Part shown: positions 9,032 through 16,647 of the stretch, piece after piece
Layout: each line of letters opens with the position of its first letter
Numbering within the stretch: position 1 is the stretch's first letter
NCBI RefSeq assembly: GCF_030159255.1
Contig: NZ_BSCT01000030.1
Coordinates: forward strand, 46,421 to 110,420
Source of the DNA: Bradyrhizobium sp. SSBR45G
GTDB taxonomy: Bacteria > Pseudomonadota > Alphaproteobacteria > Rhizobiales > Xanthobacteraceae
Reading direction: 5' to 3'
DNA length: 64,000 bases
The notes under the pieces: model-generated
What the model was told of the DNA's origin: nothing
What the model saw: only the letters and a program-made list of their open reading frames with translations
The model's database searches: none
Made by a program: the position numbers and the translations under genes

Positions 9032-10279
9032 ATGTCGACACAGGCAGGCGATCTCGGCACGGCCCCCCGCGCGCAGGGCTGGCGCACGCCGCTCGTCATC
9101 ATCATCTGCGGCTGCGCCATTGCGCTGCTGAGCTTTGGTCCGCGCTCGACCATCGGCTTCTTCGTGCAGCCGATGAGCCGTGAATTCGCCTGGGGCCGCG
9201 ACGTGTTCGGGCTGGCGATCGCCGTTCAGAACCTGCTGTGGGGCCTCGGCCAGCCACTCGCGGGCGCGATCGCCGACCGCTTCGGCGTCATGCGCGTGAT
9301 CTGGGTCGGCGCGCTGCTCTATGCCGGCGGCCTGCTGATGATGCGCTATGCGGACTCGCCGCTGTCACTGGACATCGGCGCCGGCGTGCTGGTCGGCTTT
9401 GGCCTGTCGGGCTGCTCGTTCAACCTGATCCTGTCCGCCTTCAGCAAGCTGCTGCCGCCGGAGCGGCGTGGCCTCGCGCTCGGCGCCGGCACGGCCGCGG
9501 GGTCGCTCGGCCAGTTCCTGTTCGCGCCCTTCGGCGTGGCGCTGATCGATCAGTTCGGCTGGCAGAGCGCGCTGATGGTGTTCGCGACTTTGATGCTGTT
9601 CATCCTGCCGCTGTCGCTTGCGGTCGCCACGCCGCCGGCCGCCGAAGCCAAGCCGTCCGAGGCCGAGCAGCAATCGTTCACGACGGCGCTGATGGAAGCG
9701 TTCGGCCATCGCTCCTATGTGCTGCTGGTGCTCGGCTTCTTCACCTGCGGATTCCAGCTCGCCTTCATCACGGTGCATCTGCCGGCATTCCTGGTCGATC
9801 GCGGCCTGTCGGCGCAGACCGGCGGCTGGGTGATCGCGGCGATCGGCCTGTTCAACATCATCGGCTCGCTCAGCGTCGGCTGGCTGCAGAGCCGGCTGCC
9901 GAAGCGCTACATCCTGTCCTTCATCTATTTCACCCGCGCGCTGGCGACGCTCGCCTTCATCTCGTTCCCGATCACCCCGGCCTCCGCCATCGCCTTCGGC
10001 GCGGTGTCGGGGCTGGCCTGGCTGTCCACCGTGCCGCCGACCTCGTCGCTGGTCGCGATCATGTTCGGCACCCGCTGGCTCGCCACCCTCTACGGCTTCG
10101 CCTTCGTTAGCCATCAGGTCGGCGGTTTCCTCGGCGTCTGGCTCGGCGGCATCGTGTTCGAGCGCTACGGCTCCTATACGCCGATCTGGTGGCTCTCGAT
10201 CCTGTTCGGCGTGTTGTCGGCACTGATCAACCTGCCGATCGTCGAGAAGCCGGTCGCACGCGCGGTCCCTGCCACCTGA
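9032..10279 (+). CDS. MFS transporter
   Basis: 415 residues with about twelve hydrophobic helices. The MFS loop motif between helices 2 and 3 is seen as 'GAIADRFGVMRVIW'. The first helix is LVIIICGCAIALLSFGPRST and the last ends SALINLPIVEKPV. This type of sequence (oxalate/formate or monocarboxylate-like MFS) exchanges small organic acids; the substrate cannot be read from the sequence. ATG 9032 is preceded by GGGGAGGA at a good distance, whereas a GTG at 8987 opens the frame further upstream without a site. It is followed by the reductase gene after 64 bp, so the two may be co-expressed. Confidence 0.88.
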   Translation: MSTQAGDLGTAPRAQGWRTPLVIIICGCAIALLSFGPRSTIGFFVQPMSREFAWGRDVFGLAIAVQNLLWGLGQPLAGAIADRFGVMRVIWVGALLYAGGLLMMRYADSPLSLDIGAGVLVGFGLSGCSFNLILSAFSKLLPPERRGLALGAGTAAGSLGQFLFAPFGVALIDQFGWQSALMVFATLMLFILPLSLAVATPPAAEAKPSEAEQQSFTTALMEAFGHRSYVLLVLGFFTCGFQLAFITVHLPAFLVDRGLSAQTGGWVIAAIGLFNIIGSLSVGWLQSRLPKRYILSFIYFTRALATLAFISFPITPASAIAFGAVSGLAWLSTVPPTSSLVAIMFGTRWLATLYGFAFVSHQVGGFLGVWLGGIVFERYGSYTPIWWLSILFGVLSALINLPIVEKPVARAVPAT

Positions 10280-10343
10280 GTTGCGCGGCCGACCCGATCG
10301 GCTAAACATGGGGCGAAACGAAGAAAGCGCAGGGAGTGCCGCT

Positions 10344-11330
10344 GTGGGAACGTTCAAGGCGATCCGGATCGACAAGGCCGACAAGGGAACGACCGCCGCA
10401 CTGACCCAGTTCGACGAAACCGAGCTGATGGACGGCGACGTCACCGTCAAGGTCGAGTGGTCTGACCTGAACTACAAGGACGGTCTGGCGCTGACCGGCA
10501 AGGCGCCGGTCGTACGGCGCTTCCCGATGATCGCCGGCATCGATTTCGCCGGCACCGTCGAGCAATCCAGCCATCCCGCATGGAAGCCGGGCGATGCCGT
10601 CATCTGCACCGGCTGGGGCATGGGCGAGACCCACCTCGGCGCTTATGCCGAGAAGGCGCGGGTCAAGGGCGACTGGCTGGTCGGCCTGCCACAGGGCCTG
10701 TTGGCCCGCGACGCCATGGCGATCGGCACGGCGGGCTTCACGGCCATGCTCGCGGTCCTGGCCCTCGAGAAGCAAGGGCTGACGCCGGCCAGCGGTCCGG
10801 TGGTGGTGACGGGCGCCGCGGGCGGCGTCGGCTCGGTTGCGATCGCAGTGCTCGCCAAGCTCGGCTACCAGGTGATCGCCTCGACCGGCCGCCTGGCGGA
10901 GGCCGACTATCTCAAATCCCTCGGCGCTGCCGAGATCATCGACCGCAACGAGCTCTCCGGGCCGGCCAAGCCGCTGGCCAAAGAGCGCTGGGCGGGGGGC
11001 GTCGACAGCGTCGGCTCCAACACGCTCGCCAACCTGCTGTCGATGACGAGATATGGCGGCGCGATCGCGGCCTGCGGCCTGGCCGCCGGCATGGACCTGC
11101 CGTCCTCGGTCGCCCCGTTCATTCTGCGCGGCGTGTGCCTTCTGGGCATCGATTCCGTGATGTGTCCGCTGCCCGCGCGCAAAATCGCCTGGGCCCGTCT
11201 CGCGAGCGACCTGGATCGCTCAAAACTGTCTGAAATTACTCATGAAATCGATTTGGATCAGGTCGCCTCGCTGGGCCCGCAGATCCTCGCCGGCCAGGTC
11301 CGCGGCCGCACGGTGGTAAGAATATCCTGA
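10344..11330 (+). CDS. acuI: Acrylyl-CoA reductase / YhdH-type quinone oxidoreductase
   Basis: 328 residues, matching the AcuI/YhdH branch of medium-chain dehydrogenases without zinc. Visible are the family start 'FKAIRIDKADKG', the substrate-side motif 'WSDLNYKDGLALTGK', 'GIDFAGTVEQSSHPAWKPGD', the NADPH-binding 'VVVTGAAGGVGSVAIAVLAKLGY', and the YhdH-type 'GIDSVMCP' near the C-terminus. AcuI reduces acryloyl-CoA to propionyl-CoA with NADPH. GTG 10344 is chosen because AGGGAG lies 7 bp upstream and the protein then begins exactly where family members do. Confidence 0.85.
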   Translation: MGTFKAIRIDKADKGTTAALTQFDETELMDGDVTVKVEWSDLNYKDGLALTGKAPVVRRFPMIAGIDFAGTVEQSSHPAWKPGDAVICTGWGMGETHLGAYAEKARVKGDWLVGLPQGLLARDAMAIGTAGFTAMLAVLALEKQGLTPASGPVVVTGAAGGVGSVAIAVLAKLGYQVIASTGRLAEADYLKSLGAAEIIDRNELSGPAKPLAKERWAGGVDSVGSNTLANLLSMTRYGGAIAACGLAAGMDLPSSVAPFILRGVCLLGIDSVMCPLPARKIAWARLASDLDRSKLSEITHEIDLDQVASLGPQILAGQVRGRTVVRIS

Positions 11331-11549
11331 GGATGTTCAGACTTTTCAAACCATGATGCTCCATTGTTCCTTCCGTAGTCAAAAGAAGACTAGTAAGTGG
11401 TTGGTCTTCATAAGCTTTTTTTGACGGCGGGCCGCTGTGCCGTAACTTCCGTGGCTCCTTCTTACGGCACTCGTCTGAAACGTTCCGGACCTTTGGCGTA
11501 AACCATTGAATATCTTTTGTGCGAACATCGCACGGAGCCGCCGGAATCC

Positions 11550-11579
11550 TTGCCCAATTCCAATGATTTAAGCTATAGT
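11550..11579 (+). promoter_or_regulatory. Sigma70-type promoter of the candidate small RNA
   Basis: TTGCCC (11550-11555), a 17-bp spacer and CTATAG (11573-11578, also readable as TATAGT with an 18-bp spacer). Transcription would start near 11586, directly at the first hairpin. No open reading frame follows. Confidence 0.6.
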
Positions 11580-11585
11580 AACGAC

Positions 11586-11696
11586 ACGGCGCGCCGTCGG
11601 CGGCTACCGACGACGCGCCACTTTCAAGCAATCACCTTGGTGGTTGCATGGTCATCACCTCCTAGGTCCGGGGCCTGCCGTGACTGCCCCGGTTTT
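11586..11696 (+). ncRNA. Candidate trans-acting small RNA with an anti-Shine-Dalgarno loop
   Basis: About 111 nt between a promoter-like pair of hexamers and an intrinsic terminator. The 5' hairpin pairs 11588-11593 with 11614-11619 and 11595-11600 with 11607-11612 (12 bp, one mismatch, 6-nt loop). A small imperfect hairpin CAATCACC / GGTGGTTG follows. An unpaired segment, ATCACCTCCT (11654-11663), then repeats ten bases of the 16S rRNA 3' end and could mask ribosome sites on mRNAs. The 3' end is a stem with U residues. CCUCCU-bearing small RNAs are known in rhizobia; whether this one belongs to a described family I cannot tell. Confidence 0.6.
11668..11696 (+). terminator. Intrinsic terminator of the candidate small RNA
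   Basis: Stem CCGGGGC / GCCCCGG (11668-11674 with 11686-11692), 11-nt loop, then TTTT. It is oriented to end plus-strand transcription coming from 11586. Confidence 0.65.
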
Positions 11697-11886
11697 AGAC
11701 GACGGCCCAGCTAGACCATCATGACCGGCTTGCCCGGTCTGCCTCCTGCACCGGTGCCACGGCCCGAATGCAGAAAGGATGAGAGAGCGATCCTAGAACC
11801 GACCTAGGCCCTTCTTGGGTTGGCCCCCGGTGAGACGTTGGCCCAGATACCAAGATGTGCGTCCTTACACCTATCGCTCAAACTCT

Positions 11887-11913
11887 TTGCGGCGGGCTCT
11901 TTGTCCGCCGCAA
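11887..11913 (-). terminator. Hairpin after the minus-strand gene at 11914
   Basis: Read on the minus strand, TTGCGGCGG / CCGCCGCAA is a perfect 9-bp stem with a 9-nt loop beginning immediately after the TAG stop. The bases after it are AGAGTTT, so the U tract is weak. Confidence 0.6.
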
Positions 11914-12357
11914 CTATTTCAACATGTCCTCCATCACGGACGAGGTGGGTCCGGAGCTTTTTTCGGGATTCCAATAGCGACTCTCGTCATCCTTTTTGAG
12001 ATCGCCTTCGGCGACTAGACGAGCAATCGCGTTGTAGAAATTCCCTGACCTGCTTGAGATCAAGTCGGCATTGACTCCACGGTTGATGAGAGCCTGCCGG
12101 ATGTCCCTGGGCTTACGGATCTGGCCGTCGGCCATCAGGGTCTTGATGAGCTTGCGAAGGTTCGCAGCGTCGCTGTCCGTTTCGGATGTACCTGTCGGGC
12201 CAAGCAGTACAGCAGCTGCGGTGACCTTCTTCTCCAGTTCTTCCAGCTCCTGATTGCTCTTGAAAATTAGCTCGTTCAATTCGGCAATGCGCTGCTTCCA
12301 CCGAGTTACGTCGGCGGTGAGCATTGCGTGGTATCCACTTGAAGGTGTTTCGAGCAT
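11914..12357 (-). CDS. Unrecognised small protein: coiled coil plus winged-helix-like C-terminus
   Basis: 147 residues. Residues ~15-50 are a heptad-patterned helix (WKQRIAELNELIFKSNQELEELEKKV). Residues ~65-135 look like a helix-turn-helix or winged-helix fold: 'LIKTLMADGQIRKPRDIRQAL', 'SRSGNFYNAIARLVAEGDLKK' and 'SRYWNP'. This is the pattern of small DNA-binding regulators, but I do not recognise the family. GC content is lower than in neighbouring genes. The strongest ribosome site in the leader (AGGAGG at 12392-12397) does not serve this ATG but a two-codon ATG-TAG just upstream; the gene's own ATG has only AAAAGG. Confidence 0.65.
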   Translation of the reverse strand: MLETPSSGYHAMLTADVTRWKQRIAELNELIFKSNQELEELEKKVTAAAVLLGPTGTSETDSDAANLRKLIKTLMADGQIRKPRDIRQALINRGVNADLISSRSGNFYNAIARLVAEGDLKKDDESRYWNPEKSSGPTSSVMEDMLK

Positions 12358-13002
12358 GGCCTTTTGATCTCTGGCTGCTACATCTACAACACCTCCTCTT
12401 TTTTGGGAAGGGGGGTGTGGGAAAAGAGAGGGAAATCCCTGGAAAAGTACCCGCTCTGTTCCTGCTTCTAGCGGTAAAACTACCGAAAAAATCTTAAAAC
12501 GGCTGAATTTTTGGAAATGACAGAGCTGCTCCCTAAAACAAACTGTGCTTTCACATCGTGTGAACAGTGTGGGTCGTTAAGGGAAAATTAACCAATTTGT
12601 GCTAGCCGCCCACGCCTGTTCCACGTAAGGTCGTTGGAAGGGCGCTTTGGACACCGTCTACTTGGCGGCTTCGAGAGTGGAAGACGCCGGTGTCGTTGTG
12701 GCTTCAGTTCGATCATTTCAGCGGACATGGCCTGGAATCAAAGCGCTCCAAGCGAGCCGTTGTGCATTTGCATCACCCAGGCAAACGATGATGCTCAATC
12801 GCTCTTTTGGTTAGCGCATCGTTCATCGTTAACCGCTAGTTTCTATAGAGCTGAAAGAGCCTTCGTAACCGGGTCAGTTGTCCACCGGCCAAAGCTAACA
12901 GTCTCGTACTGTGTGGGCGCATTGTTGCCACGGTTGGTATGGTAAGCATGGGTTAAAGATACCGCCTTACCCGCTGCGTGGGGTCAAGTGGGAGTTGGAA
13001 GA
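12358..13002. other. AT-richer intergenic region
   Basis: About 645 bp between divergent genes, with several A/T runs (for example 12400-12440 and 12480-12600), the likely promoter area of the minus-strand gene. A plus-strand frame at 12634-12945 has no ribosome site and no protein-like composition. I see nothing else definite. Confidence 0.5.
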
Positions 13003-13692
13003 ATGCTCGCGCGTTTTCTGCTGGGGACCGTGACCGCCGGTGCCATGGTCGCTCCTGCGCTCGCGGGGTCGATGACGGCCGACGAGGCCCGCAAGTTCGT
13101 CTCCGGAAAGGTCTTCGCCTTCACCTGCGTCGACGGCACGCGCGGGGCTGGCCGTATTCTCGATGACATGGGCGCCACCGGTGCGGTGCAGTTCTCGGGC
13201 TCGGGCCCGGTTCGCCATATCCGTCTGCCGGGCAATACGCTGCAGATTCGCGGCCAGAACGTCTGTGCTTCGATCAAGGGCATGCCGTTCGAGCCCTGCT
13301 TCAACCTCGACAAGAAGGACGACCGCAGCTTCCGCGGCTCGGTCTCCGGCCTCGGCGCCTTTGCCTATTGTGACTTCCAGCATCAGGGCGGCGCGACCAT
13401 GCTGATGGCCCGTGCGGTGGCGCGTCCGCGCACAGCCCGGGCTGCCGTCATGGCTGTGGATCCGTCGCACACCGAAGTGGCGGCGCGGGTCGAGACGCCG
13501 CGCGTGGAGCGCAGCAAGGTGGAACCCGTGAAGTCCGAGAGCGTGAAGTCGGAAAGCGCCAAGTCGGAAAGCGCCAAGGCTGAGAATACCAAATCTGAGA
13601 ACGCCAAGCCTGAGAACACCAAGTCCGAAACTGCCAAGCCTGAAACTGCCAAGTCCGATGCGGCGGTCGAACTGCGTCGGTCGACCGAGTAG
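13003..13692 (+). CDS. Secreted protein with a lysine-rich pentapeptide-repeat tail
   Basis: 229 residues. A signal peptide (MLARFLLGTVTAGAMVAPALAG) is followed by a ~110-residue domain with four cysteines (FTCVDG, NVCASIKG, EPCFNL, AYCDF) that could form two disulfides in the periplasm. The C-terminal 60 residues are highly charged pentapeptide repeats, KSES(V/A), KAENT, KPENT and KSETA. The globular part is a Rhizobiales-type hypothetical; I do not know its function. ATG 13003 has GGAG nine bases upstream; GTG 12988 is less likely. Confidence 0.75.
   Translation: MLARFLLGTVTAGAMVAPALAGSMTADEARKFVSGKVFAFTCVDGTRGAGRILDDMGATGAVQFSGSGPVRHIRLPGNTLQIRGQNVCASIKGMPFEPCFNLDKKDDRSFRGSVSGLGAFAYCDFQHQGGATMLMARAVARPRTARAAVMAVDPSHTEVAARVETPRVERSKVEPVKSESVKSESAKSESAKAENTKSENAKPENTKSETAKPETAKSDAAVELRRSTE
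13516..13665 (+). repeat. 15-bp tandem repeats coding for K-x-E-x-x pentapeptides
   Basis: Ten consecutive 15-bp units of the AAG-TCN-GAR-... pattern inside the gene at 13003-13692 encode KVEPV, KSESV, KSESA (twice), KAENT, KSENA, KPENT, KSETA, KPETA and KSDAA. The unit length keeps the frame, so copy number can change without breaking the gene. Confidence 0.85.
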
Positions 13693-13867
13693 TTGTTAGT
13701 TACGTTTTTTGAAAAGCCGGGCTCTCATTAACATAGAGCAATATTTTAGTGCGAACCGCACGCTAGCGGTCATTGCGCCGTAGTCGTACGGTCGCTCAAA
13801 TTCATGCCTCGGTAGCGACTCTCGAGCAGTGTGCACCAGGGGGGTGGCCCAATAGAAAGGGTCGGTA

Positions 13868-14101
13868 ATGTCACTGTATTTCTTCCGTATCAGCCAGGGT
13901 CGCTATTCGGGCGCTGCTGATCAGCCTTATGAATTCGCCAACCGGGAGTCCGCCTGGAACGAGTTGACGGCCGTCTGCTCGGACCTCATCGGGGGCATCT
14001 CGAAGACGCTGCAGCAGGGCGCCGAGTGGCAGATGGAGCTGCTCGACGAAGCCAAGCAGCCGGTGTTCCGGATCCGCCTGGTCTCGGAAGCCGTCAGCTG
14101 A
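13868..14101 (+). CDS. DUF6894-type small protein
   Basis: 77 residues beginning MSLYFFRISQGRYSG and continuing with a pattern I recognise from the small DUF6894 family, which is very abundant in Bradyrhizobium: an N-terminal strand 'YFFRI', a central helix 'ESAWNELTAVCSDLIG' and a C-terminal strand 'EWQMELLDEAKQPVFRIRLVSE'. The function is unknown. The ATG is preceded by AAAGGG. It stands alone between two plus-strand genes. Confidence 0.78.
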   Translation: MSLYFFRISQGRYSGAADQPYEFANRESAWNELTAVCSDLIGGISKTLQQGAEWQMELLDEAKQPVFRIRLVSEAVS

Positions 14102-14758
14102 GCTCGGCTCATCGGGGGATGATCCGAGCCGCTGTCCGCCGGAAGCCGCAGCGCCGCTGCGGCTTGGGCACTCCACCGCTTCTGACCTGCTTCCTCGAGC
14201 CGCCCATGTTCGCTGACGCCAAAAGTCGGAGCGGCAATCGTCTTGTCGCGCCGAGCTCGCTCCGGCGTGGCATCGACGCCCGGGTTCCTTCTGTAAGTTG
14301 CAGCCGATTCGTCTCCGTCCTGGAGACGTGAGCGCCTGTGTGTTTCAGGCAATCTCCGGAGATGCTAGTTCAGGTTGTGGCATTAAGCCGTTTTTAAGCG
14401 GTTCTCTGGCATACCACAGGTTGAGACAGCCGCCGGCCGGGGAGCCTGAGATGTTCCCTCGTTGCGACCTCTCCGCGGTGCCGCGCGAGCCCGGTGTACG
14501 GATGCCGGTTTCATGACACCGCGCGAGAGCGATGGTGCGCATTTATTTTGCTTTCTCGGTAATGTTACGGGTTCCGCATTAACTTCTAAGAAGTCTGTTT
14601 CGCGCCCAATGACACCGTCAGAGCCGAAGTGAGGCTGCGGCGACTTCGCCGCCTCTCGATCCTCCGACCTCGACGCCGCACAGCAGCGCAGACCTGATTG
14701 GTCAGGCCTCCTTGACGCTGGAAGAATGCGGCGAACCGCGCAGTCAGCTGGGGTCATC
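14102..14758. other. Intergenic region before the chemoreceptor cluster
   Basis: About 655 bp. A long minus-strand open frame crosses it but is merely antisense to the first chemoreceptor. The AT-rich part at about 14540-14600 is the best place for the promoter of the chemoreceptor cluster. No gene or RNA is supported. Confidence 0.5.
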
Positions 14759-16447
14759 GTGTCCAGAATGTCCATCCGTAAGAAGATCATCTCGGTCATC
14801 GCGTTCATGCTCGTCGCCATGTGCGGGCTTGGCGCGCTCGCCGTCACCAGTATGCAGTCGATCAACGCGAACACGGTCGACATCGCCAACAACTGGCTGC
14901 CCAGCGTGCGCGCGATCGGCGAGCTGCGCGCCGACATCAACCTGCTGCGCATCGCGCTGCGCGCGCATGTGATGGCCGACACCGCCGAGGCCAAGCAGGC
15001 CGGCGAGAAGCGGGTGAACGGCATCCTCGAAACGATCAACAAGGATCGCAAGACCTATGAGCCGATGATCACGTCGGCCGAGGAACGCGCGATCTACGAC
15101 AGCTGGGTGCAGGCCTGGGAGAAGTACGTCGTCGTTGTCAAGCAGGTGGTCGAGGAATCCAACAAGAGCGTCGGGCGCGTGCCGCGCGAGGCCACGGAGC
15201 TACTTGAGAAGAATGCGGCCGCCATCGCGCGCGACGCCGACAAATATTTCATCCAGGACATCGAGTTCAACAACAAGGGCGCCGACAACGCAACCCGGCA
15301 GGCCGCCGATAGCTTTTCGCGTGCGATCTGGCTGGTCGTCCTGATCATCGCCGCCGCCGTGATTGCCGGCGTCGCGGTCGGCTTTTATCTCGTGCAGAAC
15401 GTGTCGTCCGGCATCGCCTCGATCATCAAGCCGATGCAGGCGCTTGGCCAGGGCGACCTGAGTGCGGAGGTGACGCACCGCGGCGAGCCCACGGAAATCG
15501 GCGCCATGGCGGACACGCTGCAGGTGTTCAAGGAAGCGCTGATCGCCAAGAAGGAAGCTGACGAGCTCGCCTCGCGCGACGCCGAGGCCAAGATCGAGCG
15601 CGGCCGGCGCGTCGACAACATTACGCGCCAGTTCGAGGCGACGATCGGCGAGATCGTGCAGACGGTGTCGTCGGCATCGACCGAGCTCGAGCATTCCGCA
15701 GGCGCGCTGTCCTCGACCGCAACGCGGTCCCAGGAAATCTCGACGGCGGTTGCTGCCGCCTCCGAAGAGGCGTCGACCAACGTGCAGTCGGTTGCGTCCG
15801 CCACCGAGGAGCTGTCGTCGTCGATCACCGAGATCAGCCGCCAGGTGCAGGAATCGGCCCGCATGGCCACCGAGGCGGTGGACCAGGCGCGCCTGACCAA
15901 CGATCGCGTCGGTGAGCTGAGCAAGGCCGCGGCGCGCATCGGCGACGTCGTCGAGCTGATCAACACGATCGCCGGCCAGACCAATCTGCTGGCGCTGAAC
16001 GCCACCATCGAGGCGGCGCGGGCGGGCGAGGCCGGCCGCGGCTTTGCGGTCGTCGCCTCCGAGGTGAAGGCACTGGCCGAGCAGACCGCCAAGGCGACCG
16101 ACGAGATCGGCCAGCAGGTGTCGGGCATCCAGGCGGCGACGCAGGAATCCGTCGGCGCCATCCGCGCGATCTCCACGACGATCGAGCGGCTGTCGGAGAT
16201 CTCCTCGGCGATCGCCGCGGCGGTGGAAGAGCAGGGCGCCGCCACGCAGGAGATCTCGCGCAACGTTCAGCAGGCGTCGCAAGGCACGCAGGAGGTCTCG
16301 GCCAACGTTGTCGACGTGCAGCGCGGCGCGTCGGAGACGGGCCAGGCGTCGTCGCATGTTCTTTCCGCGGCGCAATCGCTGGCCGTCGACAGCGACCGGC
16401 TGAAGCGCGAGGTCGCCTCGTTCCTGCAATCGGTGCGCGCGGCCTGA
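14759..16447 (+). CDS. Methyl-accepting chemotaxis protein 1 of the tandem cluster
   Basis: 562 residues. TM1 (~residues 8-32), a periplasmic four-helix-bundle sensor with 'NWLPSVRAIGELRADINLLRIALRAH' split by its helices, TM2 (~185-210, LVVLIIAAAVIAGVAVGFYL), a HAMP domain (IIKPMQALGQGDLSAEVTHR), and a long cytoplasmic helical hairpin with the CheA/CheW-binding tip NLLALNATIEAARAGEAGRG and AVVASEVKALAEQT. It ends VASFLQSVRAA and has no NWETF-type CheR tether. The start is GTG 14759 (GTG-TCC-AGA-ATG-TCC-ATC), chosen because both paralogues downstream begin GTG-TCC-AA(A/G)-CTT-TCC-AT. Its sensor domain is the most divergent of the three. Confidence 0.93.
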   Translation: MSRMSIRKKIISVIAFMLVAMCGLGALAVTSMQSINANTVDIANNWLPSVRAIGELRADINLLRIALRAHVMADTAEAKQAGEKRVNGILETINKDRKTYEPMITSAEERAIYDSWVQAWEKYVVVVKQVVEESNKSVGRVPREATELLEKNAAAIARDADKYFIQDIEFNNKGADNATRQAADSFSRAIWLVVLIIAAAVIAGVAVGFYLVQNVSSGIASIIKPMQALGQGDLSAEVTHRGEPTEIGAMADTLQVFKEALIAKKEADELASRDAEAKIERGRRVDNITRQFEATIGEIVQTVSSASTELEHSAGALSSTATRSQEISTAVAAASEEASTNVQSVASATEELSSSITEISRQVQESARMATEAVDQARLTNDRVGELSKAAARIGDVVELINTIAGQTNLLALNATIEAARAGEAGRGFAVVASEVKALAEQTAKATDEIGQQVSGIQAATQESVGAIRAISTTIERLSEISSAIAAAVEEQGAATQEISRNVQQASQGTQEVSANVVDVQRGASETGQASSHVLSAAQSLAVDSDRLKREVASFLQSVRAA

Positions 16448-16519
16448 TCCCATGCGCCGGGCTTCGGCCTCCCCGATCCGTATTAGTACTTAGTTTATCA
16501 TTAACGGAAGCTTGCGGGC

Positions 16520-16555
16520 AAAGCGGCACTCTGCGTCCAGCAGATGCCGCTTTTT
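16520..16555 (+). terminator. Terminator between chemoreceptors 1 and 2
   Basis: Stem AAAGCGGCA / TGCCGCTTT with a 16-nt loop and a run of five T. The same structure recurs at 18405-18442, so the terminator was duplicated with the gene. Confidence 0.85.
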
Positions 16556-16647
16556 CGTTTCGCAGCGGAACGCCGGCGGCCGCAATGGAGCGGTGGCCGG
16601 GCGGACATGATCGATGTTGCGAGACGCTCTTCTCGGAGGATCAGGAC

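Noticed and set aside
11635..11670. Minus-strand mini-ORF ATG-CAA-CCA-CCA-AGG-TGA behind AGGAGGTGATG
   Set aside because: The site is the mirror image of the CACCTCCT loop of the plus-strand small RNA. The plus strand has promoter and terminator, the minus strand has neither. It also does not match the rreB leader type of Bradyrhizobiaceae, which has a longer anti-16S match.
12634..12945. Plus-strand 103-codon frame
   Set aside because: No ribosome site, AT-rich context and random composition.
16490..16505. TTAG-N7-TTAAC, resembling a CtrA site, between chemoreceptors 1 and 2
   Set aside because: It lies upstream of the terminator at 16520, so it could not drive the next gene, the first half-site is imperfect, and the equivalent place before receptor 3 (GTAG-N7-TTAAC) is weaker.
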